This document shows, piece after piece, positions 1-10,597 of a stretch of DNA of 64,000 bases; positions within the stretch are counted from its first letter, which is position 1; every line of letters starts with the position of its first letter. Below the pieces are notes generated by a model. The model worked only from the letters and a program-made list of their open reading frames with translations. It searched no databases and had not been told where the DNA came from. The DNA is from Saururus chinensis (Eukaryota > Streptophyta > Magnoliopsida > Piperales > Saururaceae): NCBI GenBank assembly GCA_035235625.1, contig CP141140.1, positions 57,617,152 through 57,681,151 on the forward strand. The letters run 5' to 3'. Position numbers and translations under genes: made by a program.

Positions 1-2
1 TA

Positions 3-1685
3 GACTGCCACTGTGATGGAGGCCATTATAAGGCCAGAGTCACAAAAACAGCTACTGAAGGAGAGACATTTGAAGGGATTGCTGCTTCATTGGAGGGCCT
101 CACAACCTGTGAAGCCATCCGAAGAGAGAATCCTGATCTGCCTATGGATCATCTGGGGAACAAAGTTCAAGTGCTGGTACCCCTTATTTGTGCCTGCCCA
201 AATCCAGTTCAGGTTAGTGAAGGAGCAGAAATCCTGCTTTCTTACCCAGTATATGAAGGTGACACAATTTCTGAACTAGCTTCTGCATTTAACATTAGTT
301 CATATGCCATAGACTATGTCAACAATAAATCAGGAACACCTCCATCTGAACCTCTAGCAGTAAACTCCACACTTTTGATCCCCCTTCCTAAGAAACCAGA
401 TCTTGAGTTACTCCAAAGAACCAGCATGCAAGTGGTAGATGTTTCCAATAACAACACAAGAGGAGTCACCTGGCATAATCTAGGAATTTATATTGGACTA
501 AGTGGAGTTATAATTGGTGTGGGAGTTGCTATGGCTGGTGTAGTTTTGGTGATCAAATGGAGGAGAAAAAAGAGAGGTTTCTGTGAGAAAGGAGATGTGG
601 AGCTGCAACATCTGACCCTCAGGAGGCCAAGTAAATTAACAGAAGAGGTAGAGAGAGACTCTACTAATGATGAAAACCTTCATCACACACCATATAAGCT
701 AGGATTGGACACATACAGTGTAGAGGAGCTAAGAAAAGCAACAGAAGACTTCAATTCAAGCAACTTCATTGAGGGGACTGTGTTTCATGGTCGTCTCAAT
801 GGGAAAAATCTAGCTATAAAGAAAACAACTATTCAAACGATATCCAAAATTGAATATGAAGCATTCCAAGATCCCAATCACCATCCTAACATATTGAGGA
901 TCCTTGGGACATGTATAAGTATCGGGTCTGAATCTTATTTGGTCTTTGAGTATGCAAAAAATGGGTCCCTCAAGGACTGGCTTCATGGAGGTTTGGCTAT
1001 GAAGAGCCAATTCATAGCTTCCTGTTACTGCTTCTTGTCATGGAATCAGCGGCTTAGAATATGTCTTCAAGTGGCCATGGGACTACAATACATGCACCAT
1101 ATTACGACTCCTTGTTACATCCATAGGAACATCAAGAGCAGGAACATTTTACTTGATGAGGAATTCAATGCAAAAATTGCAAACTTTGGCATGTCGAAGT
1201 GCTCTGAGGATGATTCTGGCGAGGATCCCCAACTTCTTTCCCAGTCTTGTAGCGGAGGATACCTTGCACCCGAGTACCTCGAACATGGGACAGTAACTAC
1301 TAGTATTGATATATTTGCTTATGGGGTAGTCCTGCTGGAGGTCATGTCAGGCCAAACTCCCATGGCAAGGCCAAACACGCAAGGAGAGACTGTTGGATTG
1401 TCTGAAAAGATCAAGTTAATATTAGTGTCAGAAGAGGATGAACAGCTGAGGAATTTCATGGACACCGCGCTTGGAGAGGCTTATTCTTTTGAGGCGGCCA
1501 TGACAATGGCCAAAATTGCTGGAGCCTGTGTGGAGCAAGACCCATCTGCAAGACCAACTGCTGAGGAGCTTGCCCAAAAACTCGCTATATTGGTGGAAAA
1601 ATTGCCAGAAGCAGATCCTATTCCAGTTGGCGAATGTTCTTCCAAATATCAAGTTGAAGTAGCTCTAATAAGTGAACATAACTAG
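3..1685 (+). CDS. LysM receptor-like (pseudo)kinase, LYK4/LYK5 type, 5' end outside window
   Basis: The frame is open from the window edge, so the signal peptide and first LysM are upstream; 560 codons are visible. A Cys-x-Cys pair (CHC) lies near the start and another (CAC) near nt 195. A LysM-like segment follows (nt 240-340), then a transmembrane helix (nt 480-560) with a basic stop-transfer (KWRRKKR), then a kinase-like domain (nt 720-1600). The kinase looks inactive: no glycine-rich loop is seen, the catalytic HRD reads HRN, and DFG reads NFG. An APEY segment is kept. Single-exon LysM receptors with dead kinases are typical of the LYK4/LYK5 group, which binds chitin oligomers at the plasma membrane and signals through an active partner such as CERK1; that role is inferred from the family. 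It converges on the LYK5-like gene 500 bp downstream. The C-terminus differs clearly from that neighbour, so it is a paralogue, perhaps LYK4. Confidence 0.9.
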   Translation, partial: DCHCDGGHYKARVTKTATEGETFEGIAASLEGLTTCEAIRRENPDLPMDHLGNKVQVLVPLICACPNPVQVSEGAEILLSYPVYEGDTISELASAFNISSYAIDYVNNKSGTPPSEPLAVNSTLLIPLPKKPDLELLQRTSMQVVDVSNNNTRGVTWHNLGIYIGLSGVIIGVGVAMAGVVLVIKWRRKKRGFCEKGDVELQHLTLRRPSKLTEEVERDSTNDENLHHTPYKLGLDTYSVEELRKATEDFNSSNFIEGTVFHGRLNGKNLAIKKTTIQTISKIEYEAFQDPNHHPNILRILGTCISIGSESYLVFEYAKNGSLKDWLHGGLAMKSQFIASCYCFLSWNQRLRICLQVAMGLQYMHHITTPCYIHRNIKSRNILLDEEFNAKIANFGMSKCSEDDSGEDPQLLSQSCSGGYLAPEYLEHGTVTTSIDIFAYGVVLLEVMSGQTPMARPNTQGETVGLSEKIKLILVSEEDEQLRNFMDTALGEAYSFEAAMTMAKIAGACVEQDPSARPTAEELAQKLAILVEKLPEADPIPVGECSSKYQVEVALISEHN

Positions 1686-2185
1686 TTCTATGATGTAAGA
1701 AAGGATTTTAAGGCGACTTTGTAACTGGCTTGGAAACTATGTTATCCTTGTAATTCAGAAGTAAACATTACAAAGTAAAAACTAGACAGAATCCCAGGGC
1801 CAAGACTCCCCTGTTCCGGCATTCCCAATGTTCTCTCCAGCTTTTTGCAAGCGATACCTACTAGTCTCATACATGTGGAAAAAAAAGAAAACTCTGTCCC
1901 TTGTCATTATACATGTTTCACTAGTCTCACTGTTTGTACAATTGATTGTTTGCTATCTTTAATATCACCTTCCGGACATAAGATGGTGTGAAGTCCATAC
2001 CAAATGAAAGGGTTATAAGCATTTGAAAATGGAAACAAAACTGGATTTTATATATTCATATATGAAATACAGAGTTGCTTAATAAAGAAAATACAGAGTG
2101 CATTTTATTAAGACAGGGATTACACCAATACAAAATGTTCTGCTACTGCCCTTCTCAAAGCTTATTTGTGAAACTGATAGCCAAT
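1686..2185. other. Shared 3' intergenic region between convergent LysM receptor genes
   Basis: These 500 bp lie between two convergent stop codons. The segment is clearly repeated at 7564-8061 (499 bp), for example the shared blocks beginning TAACTAGTTCTA and CTTCCGGACATAAGATGG. It must hold the 3' UTRs of both genes. No further coding sequence is seen. Confidence 0.8.
2104..2109 (-). promoter_or_regulatory. Candidate poly(A) signal of the first LYK5-like gene
   Basis: AATAAA on the minus strand, 77 bases past the stop codon of the LYK5-like gene ending at 2186. This is a normal position for a plant near-upstream element. Confidence 0.45.
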
Positions 2186-4129
2186 TTACCTGCTATAAAC
2201 AACTGAATTGGAACTTGGTTCCTCAGAGGACTCCCAATTCATCAAAGATGAATGAATTTTTGAGACAGAGAGAAAGACCTCACTCATGGTTGGACGATGG
2301 CCAATATCAGGATTTACACAGGTTAGAGCCAATTGAGACAATGTAAAAGCCATATCTAAGGGGTAATCACTTTGGAGACGAGGATCGACAAATTCTTTCA
2401 GTTCCCTTCGGGCATTTTCTCCATCGAGGATCGGCTTTATCAATTCTGACAAAAGCATATGTCCTTTATTATCATCACCAAATGAAGATAAAGCTTTTCT
2501 CCCTGACAAGAGTTCTAGCAGAACCACTCCATAAGCATATACATCTAATTTTGGTGTGAGTAATCCATGCTCAAGGTACTCAGGTGCCATGTAGCCTTGT
2601 GTGCCGACGACATGTCTTGTCAACTGGAAATCTCCTTCTTCACCATCTACAGCCCTTGCAAGGCCAAAATTTGCCACCTTTGCTCTAAATTTTTTATCCA
2701 AAAGGATGTTGCTGCTCCTCAAGTCCTTGTGAATATAAGGCGGGTTAGCATAATTGTGGAGATAGTTAAGACCATCTACCATATCATAAGCTATCTGAAC
2801 TCTCTGCTTCCAACTGAGACAAGCAGAGCTCTCAGACTTCTTCCCATGCAACCAATCACTAAGGGACCCTTTCTCAGCAAACCCATAGACCAGGTATGAA
2901 AACCCCTCATGCTGACAGAAACCAGAGAGTCTAATGACGGATGAATGGTTGATTTTATTTAGTGCATTGACCTCCTTTGTCACATCTCCTCTCATTTTCT
3001 TTATAGCAGCATTATCCCCATTGATAATCCCACGGTAGACAGAACCTTCAATTTTATTATCCTCATTGAAATACGCGGTTGCTTTCTGCAATTCATCAAA
3101 CTTATAGACGGTAAGGGAATCGATAACTTCGTAAATCCCTCCGAAAGGAATGGAATCGGATAGCTTGGAAGGCAAACCAGCGTACTCAGTTGATCCTTCA
3201 AATTTCTTGTCTCTTCGAATCGGAATTGGAGGCTTACTACTACGCTTCCTACGAAAGAACCAAATCAGTACCCCGGATGCAGCCAGTAGGAGGAGGCAGG
3301 CAGCTCCAATTCCAATTCCAAGAGCAACCCATTTCTTGCTTTTAGTCTCTACTACATCAGTAGGGACAAACCGGGGGTGTGGTGGCGAGGAAACAGGCGG
3401 GAGGGATGCAAGCAATTCCCTTGTCGGTTCTCTGGACAGAGGCACCAAAAGGGAATTAAAGGGATAAATTACACTAGATTCTGAAATCTTATTGGCTTCC
3501 AAAATGCTCTTCTCTTCGATCTGTAGCCTCTCAGCAACTACAGAGACATCATCGTCCCATAAAGTGATGTAAGTAAGCAAGAACTTCACACCACTTTCAC
3601 TCTGCTTCTTACTCGGGCAAGCACATCTGAGAGGGGCTAGCAAATTTAGCCCAACGTACAGATTCCGACTATCATACTTGTTCTGATTCATCATAGCTTG
3701 GCAAGTAGTCAAGCCCTGTAGAGTATCATTTGCAACAAGGAAATAGGTCTCTGAATCATCTTTGAGGGTGTAAGTAGCGTCGTGCTGGTAGAAATTACCT
3801 GAACATGAACAGTTAACGGGAACCATGATCTGGGTACCCAGTGGAATGTTCTGCATATCAGAAAGCTCGTTTATTCTGGCAATCTCTGATGCGTTTGAGT
3901 TGAGGAGGTAGGCAATAGTAACTGGAGTAGTATAAGGAGGTTGGGATCTGAAGGTGAGGTACGAGGTACAGCTCCGGGGACCGTTGCAGACATAGCCTAA
4001 AGTATAGGAGTCGTTTTGGTAGCAGTCGAACTGCTTGTTGGCGACGAAGGCCTGCTGGGCGTGGAGGAGGTGAAAGAAAGTGACGAGGAAGAAGGTGAAG
4101 AGGTGAATGGGAGCGGTGGCAGGCGCCAT
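2186..4129 (-). CDS. LYK5: LYK5-like LysM receptor pseudokinase, copy 1
   Basis: Complete 647-residue single-exon protein. Residues 1-24 are a signal peptide. The ectodomain (about 25-265) has CNGP, the CSC pair at 107-109 and the CAC pair at 169-171 that staple LysM domains together. A transmembrane helix spans 267-292 and is followed by RRKR. The kinase-like domain (about 350-630) keeps AAIKK but lacks a glycine loop, has HKD at 467-469 and NFG at 487-489, and keeps GTQGYMAPEY, so it is probably catalytically poor. The order, the CxC spacing and the end motif (NWESSEEP) fit Arabidopsis LYK5, the high-affinity chitin receptor. Function in chitin-triggered immunity is inferred from that family. 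The start at 4129 is the only Met that gives a proper signal peptide. It is closely related to the gene at 8062-10017. Confidence 0.95.
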   Translation of the reverse strand: MAPATAPIHLFTFFLVTFFHLLHAQQAFVANKQFDCYQNDSYTLGYVCNGPRSCTSYLTFRSQPPYTTPVTIAYLLNSNASEIARINELSDMQNIPLGTQIMVPVNCSCSGNFYQHDATYTLKDDSETYFLVANDTLQGLTTCQAMMNQNKYDSRNLYVGLNLLAPLRCACPSKKQSESGVKFLLTYITLWDDDVSVVAERLQIEEKSILEANKISESSVIYPFNSLLVPLSREPTRELLASLPPVSSPPHPRFVPTDVVETKSKKWVALGIGIGAACLLLLAASGVLIWFFRRKRSSKPPIPIRRDKKFEGSTEYAGLPSKLSDSIPFGGIYEVIDSLTVYKFDELQKATAYFNEDNKIEGSVYRGIINGDNAAIKKMRGDVTKEVNALNKINHSSVIRLSGFCQHEGFSYLVYGFAEKGSLSDWLHGKKSESSACLSWKQRVQIAYDMVDGLNYLHNYANPPYIHKDLRSSNILLDKKFRAKVANFGLARAVDGEEGDFQLTRHVVGTQGYMAPEYLEHGLLTPKLDVYAYGVVLLELLSGRKALSSFGDDNKGHMLLSELIKPILDGENARRELKEFVDPRLQSDYPLDMAFTLSQLALTCVNPDIGHRPTMSEVFLSVSKIHSSLMNWESSEEPSSNSVVYSR

Positions 4130-4374
4130 GGCAGCTCCGAAAGGCTGTCAGTGTTGGCATAGAACGGTTCCACTGGGATAATTTTTCTGTCGACGGGGGT
4201 TTAATTAGAGAATTGGGAAAGAAGTTGTCCACTGTGTGTCATTAATTCGGTCTTCTTCAAGTGGCCTGTTGTTTTAAGTGACGTTGAAAAATCAACGTAA
4301 AAAAGCTACTTCATCTTCCTATAGCCAACGATGAGTGGGACATTCTGTTACAAAAAACTTTGGCAACTCTTCCT
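4130..4374. other. Upstream region of LYK5-like copy 1
   Basis: Short AT-rich stretch between the start codon of the minus-strand receptor and the first tandem-repeat unit. It presumably contains the promoter. I see no clear TATA box to name. Confidence 0.4.
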
Positions 4375-5790
4375 CAGAACTTTATATAATTACGAAAAAA
4401 TTATGCATCACAACCTAATTCTTCGTGAGTGGACCTCAATGTTTTAGTCTTATGCTCTATTCTTCTTACTTTGGAGGTGTCTGTCTTCGTCGTTGCTTTG
4501 GTCTTTAGAATTTTCTTTTCTTTAGGTGACTATTACAATGACTTAACCTTAACAAACAAAATACTTTATAACTTTTGAAAGACGTACAATTGACGACACC
4601 ATACTTACTATGGTAAATTGAGAGAGATCTTCAAAGAAAAATGCCATATACGTAAAGTTTAACTAATTTTTTGTTTGTTGAAAAAATTTACTGTTTTATG
4701 TGTGTTTTAATTTTTGTGTAATAATTTGGTTTAATTATAAACTTTTTAGGTTTATTTTTTTATTTTTTAATTTTATTTTTTGTGGAAAATTTCTAATGTA
4801 AGGAAAAATTATTACACTGAAATTTCACTAACATGTAATAAATTTTCAATACTAAAAAATCACACACAGTGCAAAAATTTCACCATATTTTACATAATTA
4901 TGAAAAAATTATCCATCAGAACCTAACCTTCGTGAGTGAAAAGTTTGAGCTCACTGTTTTAGTCATTTGCTCTATTCTTCTTACTTTGGAGGTTACCATC
5001 TTTGTTGTTGCATTGGTCTTTAGAATTTTTTTTCTTTGGGTGACTATTATAAATTTATAATAACTTCACTGTAACAAACAAAATACTTTATAAAAGATGT
5101 GCAATTGATCACACTGTACTTATTGGGGCAAATTGAGAGAGATCTTCATAGAGAAATGTCATATATGTAAAGTTTAACTATTTTTTTGTTTGGTATAAAG
5201 TTTTACTGTTTTATGTGTATTTTAATTTTTATGTGATGATTTAGTTTAATTATTAAACTTTTTTAGGCTTATTTTTTTAATTTTAGTGGAAAATCTCTAA
5301 TGCAGGGAAAAATTATTACACTGAAATGCCACTAACGCGTAATAATTTTTCAATACTAAAAAACCACATATAGTATAAAATTTTCACCATATTTTATGTA
5401 CTTAAGAAAAAATTATACATCACAACCTAACCCTTCGTGAGTGAAAATTTGGAGCTCAATGTTTTAATCATATGCTCTATTCTTCTTACTTTGGAGATAA
5501 CCGTCTTTGTCGTTGTTTTAGTCTTTAGAATTTTTTTTTCTTTTGGTGACTATTATAATGACTTGACCCTAACAAACAAAATACTTTGTAATTTTGAAAG
5601 ACGTACAATTGATGACACCGTACTTATTGGGGCAAATTGTCAAAGAGAAATGTCATATATATATAGTTTAACTATTTTTTTGTTTGCTATAAAATTTTAA
5701 TGTTTTATGTGTGTTTTAATTTTTGTTTGATGATTTAGTTTAGTTATAAACTTTTTTAGGTTTATTTTTTAAATTTTTTATTAAAAAATA
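4375..5790. repeat. Tandem repeat, three copies of about 510 bp
   Basis: The anchor TGCTCTATTCTTCTTA occurs at about 4453, 4968 and 5473, giving periods of 515 and 505 bp, and the flanking sequence aligns over the whole unit. The unit is AT-rich. Each copy holds a short hydrophobic open frame of 60-90 codons that changes length between copies, so it is more likely chance than a gene. The array lies between the two LYK pairs. Confidence 0.85.
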
Positions 5791-7168
5791 TTAGTCATAG
5801 ATTAATCCACCAAATGTCACACTAAATTAAAGAAGTGTGTCCCACCTTAGAACTCATGACTATCTTATACAATGTGCTAACTTCTTGGGTCGTCTACTAT
5901 GACTTAACATTTTAAATAAGTTTGGGTTATATTAAATTTATTTTTGGCCTATTTCACTAAACGGGTTCACTTATTCTTATGTTGGGCGCATTCTAAAGGC
6001 TATTTACTTGTCTTAGTTATAAATAAAAATATTGACTATTTTCTCATTTGAGGTGGGCTGAGAAAGAAGCTTTGGGAGAGCTTTAACCCCTCTCAAGAAG
6101 GAATAAATTAATTTAATATAAAATCCCTCTAATCTCTTCCATATTTTTATTTGTTTGATCTTAAATCCTATGTTATTCTCTTCTCAAATGTGTTTATAGG
6201 TTTTATTCTTCTTAAGTTTATTCTTTTACCCATGTTTAAAACCCTATATTTATATTTTTTATTTCTACTCTTGTAATTTTCCTCTTGGGCATAAAATTAT
6301 GTTAAATCTATCATTTATTAGTAGTTTTGAGTCTCTTCTCGATAGAAATGTTAAATTTTTATGTAGGGCTAATGCAACCTAACTTATTGAGTTGAAATTC
6401 ATTAAATTTGGGAAGAGATTGAATGATCTACAATCTAATTTAAGGTAAGAGTTTTTTGTTTAATATTATTTTACTTGCATTAATATTAGGTAAAATTATA
6501 TTTTTGAAGTTTATAAATGAGTGAACTTAAATCTTATTTAATTTATAATTTAATACTATTTTAATATTAATATATATAATATTAAATTTATTATGCTTTA
6601 GACTTAGAAAATGATTATTAGAAATTTTATGAAGTTTTATTAATTTTTATAAAATTTAGGGATGGATTTAATTCAAGTATGACAAAGGCCTATTTTCTAT
6701 AATTTTTGGGCCTATTGATCGATTGCCCTATCTGGCTTGGGCTGCTTCTTTTCTTTGAAGTTTCGTTGTGATGTGAAGATTCAACATTCAAATCAAATTC
6801 TACTTGGAGTTTTTTTTGTATGAATGAAGTAGAGTTTTGACAAATGAAACTTCACGTTGTTCAAATATTTTTCTTAAATTTTTTTATAACACCAAAAAGT
6901 AATTAAGGCTACGGTACCTACTTTTGTGCCAGTGAAATTAATTCCGCAGTGGACACAGAAGCAAATATACATTAGCTGATACTCAGCCCCAGAAAAACTA
7001 CTATTAGGCGGATTTTACATCTGAATACTTCTAGAATCCGAAGTCTCAAAGGCCGGAGTTCTTCAAATTTGTCATACAGAAGTGGTTACATGGCATCTCC
7101 TAACAAGAGCATCATTGGGTAAAATCCGTGAGACTTGTCCTGGCACAACAGCAGAGCTCGTTGAGCTG
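5791..7168. other. AT-rich intergenic DNA between the two receptor pairs
   Basis: No open frame of note, no RNA gene and no clear repeat seen. The last 250 bp (about 6900-7168) have more balanced base composition and could be unrecognisable remains of the 5' part of the decayed receptor copy that follows. Confidence 0.4.
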
Positions 7169-7563
7169 GGATGTCAAAGTGCTATGAGGATGATACTTGC
7201 TTCCGGAGTCTAACATGGATGGGATCCTAGCATTGATATATTTTGCTTATGTGGTAGTCCTGCTGGAGGTCATGTCAGGCCAAACTCCCGTGGCAAGGCC
7301 AATCAAGGAGAGGCTTATTCTTTGAGAGGTTCAACAACAGAGGAATTTCACGGACACTGCACTCGGGAGAGGCTTATTCTTTTGAATTGACCATGACATT
7401 GGTTAAAATTGCTGGAGCCTGTATGGAGCAAGACCCATCTGCAAGATCAACATCTAAGGAGCTTGTCCAAAAGCTGGGTACAATGGAGGAAGAATTTCCC
7501 ATACGAGTTGGCGAATTTGCTTCCAAATATCCAGTTGATGTAGCTTCCATAAGTGGACAATAA
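7169..7563 (+). pseudogene. Decayed 3' fragment of a LYK4/LYK5-type receptor gene
   Basis: Matches the end of the gene at 3-1685 (its nt 1185-1685) with long identical runs, such as GTAGTCCTGCTGGAGGTCAT, GCTTATTCTTTTGA and GGAGCAAGACCCATCTGCAA. Compared with that gene, the APEY part and part of the middle are deleted, frames are shifted and in-frame stops appear; no long frame remains. The ectodomain and most of the kinase are absent. Its terminator lies 499 bp from the facing LYK5-like gene, versus 501 bp in the intact pair, so the unit that was duplicated was the convergent pair. Confidence 0.85.
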
Positions 7564-8061
7564 CTAGTTCTACGATGTATATAAAGGATTTTAAGGTGAC
7601 TTCGTAAATGTCTTAGAAAATATGTTAGCCTTGCAATTCAGAAGTAAACAATATAAAGTAGTAACTACTAACTATAGAGTCATGTGAGGCCTCTCGGTAA
7701 TCATAACTAAGGCAGACTGCCAGGAATGAGCCATCCCATCCCCAATGTTCTCTCCCCAGCGTGGTGATTCTCCTTTTCTAATGATACATGTTTCGTAAGT
7801 CTTGCTGTATATACAATTGCCTGTTGGCAAGCTTTAATATCAACTTCCGGACATAAGATGGCGTGAAATCCGTACCAAATGAAAGGGAGATAAGCATTTG
7901 AAATTTTTTTAGGAACAAAAGCTGGAATTTATATGTTCACACATGGAAAATGGAATACACAGTGATGACAAATCCTATAACTTTCAAGACAGGGCTTACA
8001 CCAATACAGAATACACTACTATTGCCGTACGCGAAGTTTATATATTTAACTGTTAGCCAGT
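7564..8061. other. Duplicated 3' intergenic region of the second receptor pair
   Basis: Homologous to 1686-2185 through most of its length. It contains the 3' UTR of the LYK5-like copy 2 on the minus strand and the former 3' UTR of the pseudogene on the plus strand. Confidence 0.75.
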
Positions 8062-10017
8062 TTACCTGCCCTGAACAACTGAATTGGAACTTGGTTCCTC
8101 AGAGGACTCCCAATCCATAGAAGATGAATGCAGTTTTGAGATAGATAGAAAGACCTCACTCATGGTTGTACGATGACCAATATCAGGATTTACACAGGTT
8201 AGAGCCAATTGAGCCAAGGTAAAAGCCAAATCTAAGGGGTAATCACTTTGGAGACGAGGATCGACAAATTCTTTCAGTTTCTTTCGAATATTTTCTCCCT
8301 CGAGGATCGGCTTTATCAGTTCTGATAGCATATCCCCTTTTTTATCATCACCAATCGAAGATAAAGCTTCTCTCCCTGACAAGAGTTCCAGCAGAACCAC
8401 TCCATATGCATATACATCTAATTTTGGTGTGACTAATCCATGCTCAAGGTACTCCGGTGCCATGTAGCCTTGTGTGCCAACGACATGTCTTGTCAACTGA
8501 AATTCTCCTTCTTCACCATCTACAGTCCTTGCAAGACCAAAATTTGACACCTTTGCTCTAAAATTTCCATCCAAAAGAATGTTACTGCTCGTCAAGTCCT
8601 TGTGAATATATGGTGGGTTGACATAATTGTGGAGATAGTTGAGACCATCTGCCACATCATAAGCTATCTGAACTCTTTGCTTCCAACTGAGACAAGCAGA
8701 GCTCTCAGACTTCTTTTCATGTAACCAATCACTAAGGGACCCTTTCTCTGCAAACTGGAAGACCAGGTATGTACACCCCTCATGTAGACAAAAGCCAGAG
8801 AGTCTAATTACAGATGAATGATTGATTTTCTTTAGTATATTGACCTCATTTGTCACATCTCCACTCATTCTCTTTATAGCAGCATTATCCCCATTGATAA
8901 CCCCAAGGTAGACAGTACCTTCGATTCTATTATCCTCATTGAAATATGCAGTTGCTTTCTGCAATTCATCAAATTTATAAACAGTAAGGGAGTCGAGAAC
9001 TTGAGGAATCCCTCCGGCAGAAATAGAATCAGATTGCTTTGCAGGCAACCCAGCATATTCAGTAGATCCTTCAGATTTCTTGCCTCCCCTAATCGGAATT
9101 GGAGGTGGAGGCGTACTACGCTTCCTCCAGAGGAACCAAATCAGTACCCCTGATGCAGCCAGTAGGAGAAGGCAGGCAGCTCCAATCCCAATTCCAACAG
9201 CAACCCATTTCTTGCTTTTAGTATCTACTTCACCAGTAGGGACATAAGTGGGCTGCGGCGGCTGGGAAGGAGGCGGAAGGACTACAACCATTTCCCTTGT
9301 GGGTTCCCTGGACAGAGGCACCAGAAGGGGGTTAAAGGGAAAAATTGTACTAGACTCTGAAAGCTCATTGGCATCCAAAATGCTCTTATCTTCGACTTGA
9401 AACCTCTGAGCAATCTTAGAGACATCATCGTTCCATGTGATTAAATAAGTAAGCAAGAAGTTCACACCGCTATCACTCTGGTTCTTACTAGGGCAGGCAC
9501 ATCTGAGTGGGACTACCAAATCTAGCCCAACGCTCAGATTCCGACTATCATAAACATTCTGATTCATCATAGCTTGGCAAGTAGTCAAGCCCTGGAGAGT
9601 GTCATTTGAAACACTAAAATAGGTCTCTCTAGCATCTTTGAGGGTGTAAGTAGCATTGTGCTGGTAGAAATTACCTGAGCACGAACAGTTAACAGGAACT
9701 ATGACCTGGGTATCCAGAGGAATGTTCTCCACATCAGAAATATCGTTTACTCTAGCAATTTCAGATGGCTCCGAGTTGAGGAGATAACCGATAGTCACTG
9801 CAGTGTTATAAGTAGGTTGGGATCTGAAGATGAGGTACGAGGTACAACGCCGGGGGCCGTTGCAGACATAGCCAAAGGTGGTGGAGTCGTTCCGATAGCA
9901 GGCCAACTGCTTGTTGGCGACGAAGACCTGCTGGGCGTGGATGAGGGGAAAGAGAGAGACAAGGAAGAAGAAGAAGAAGAAGAAGCAGAAGAGAAGGGGA
10001 CCGTAGGAGCCCGCCAT
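8062..10017 (-). CDS. LYK5: LYK5-like LysM receptor pseudokinase, copy 2
   Basis: Complete 651-residue single-exon protein, colinear with the gene at 2186-4129. The signal peptide contains a run of Phe encoded by a GAA/TTC trinucleotide run at 9960-9987. It has CxC pairs near residues 112 and 174, a transmembrane helix about 271-296 after a short Pro-rich linker, and a kinase-like domain about 355-635 with no glycine loop, HKD in place of HRD and SNFGLAR in place of DFG. GTQGYMAPEY and the C-terminal DWESSEEP are kept. Most differences from copy 1 lie in the juxtamembrane and ectodomain loops, so binding specificity may have diverged; this is inference. The plus-strand partner gene of this copy is lost, so it stands alone next to a pseudogene. 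Confidence 0.95.
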   Translation of the reverse strand: MAGSYGPLLFCFFFFFFFLVSLFPLIHAQQVFVANKQLACYRNDSTTFGYVCNGPRRCTSYLIFRSQPTYNTAVTIGYLLNSEPSEIARVNDISDVENIPLDTQVIVPVNCSCSGNFYQHNATYTLKDARETYFSVSNDTLQGLTTCQAMMNQNVYDSRNLSVGLDLVVPLRCACPSKNQSDSGVNFLLTYLITWNDDVSKIAQRFQVEDKSILDANELSESSTIFPFNPLLVPLSREPTREMVVVLPPPSQPPQPTYVPTGEVDTKSKKWVAVGIGIGAACLLLLAASGVLIWFLWRKRSTPPPPIPIRGGKKSEGSTEYAGLPAKQSDSISAGGIPQVLDSLTVYKFDELQKATAYFNEDNRIEGTVYLGVINGDNAAIKRMSGDVTNEVNILKKINHSSVIRLSGFCLHEGCTYLVFQFAEKGSLSDWLHEKKSESSACLSWKQRVQIAYDVADGLNYLHNYVNPPYIHKDLTSSNILLDGNFRAKVSNFGLARTVDGEEGEFQLTRHVVGTQGYMAPEYLEHGLVTPKLDVYAYGVVLLELLSGREALSSIGDDKKGDMLSELIKPILEGENIRKKLKEFVDPRLQSDYPLDLAFTLAQLALTCVNPDIGHRTTMSEVFLSISKLHSSSMDWESSEEPSSNSVVQGR

Positions 10018-10597
10018 GGCAGCTCCTTAAGGTCTGAGGACGTTGGTGCAATAACAAGATCTCTGTGTGGGTAATTTTAATAAGCCAAGTGAGAAACAGT
10101 ATAAGTGTTGATTTGGTAGAAGTTGGATGGGGAAGTCTTCTTCTCCATAAATGTTATTGCCAACCATGGAGGTGAAATTCTTCCCCAGACAGCTCACGCG
10201 TCGCAGCCCAGGCGTGTGGCTCTGGGCCAAATGCTCCACCACTCATAATTTCTTCAGTGATTTTATTGCCCCCAATAAAGATTGGGAATTCCTCATTTCT
10301 TATTTAATATATTTTTTTTAGCGTACTTAGTCTTTATTTAAGGGCTACTTAGTCTTTATTTAAGGGGTAGAATCATTCTAAGTTCTTGATGATGATTTTT
10401 ATCTACACATTCAAGGCTTTCTAGAAAGGTTCCTCTTTATGGCGAAAATGTATAAGCTGACCAATTCCATCACCATAGCCGCCTGACCATATGGTACCAG
10501 GACCATCAAGACTTGTAATCATTTTCCTTTTGTAATCTCCCATGGATGCTTGTCTAGCTTGATTAGCACGTATGACTAAAGTACATACAACTCTTAC
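10018..10597. other. Upstream region of LYK5-like copy 2
   Basis: Promoter-side DNA of the minus-strand receptor, including a short direct duplication around 10325-10368 (CTTAGTCTTTATTTAAGGG twice). A 62-codon minus-strand frame at 10421-10609 is not recognised and has no support. Confidence 0.4.

Noticed and set aside
4869-5700. Short hydrophobic open frames in the 510-bp repeat
   Set aside because: They vary in length and ending between copies, have no recognisable family, and arise from T-rich DNA.
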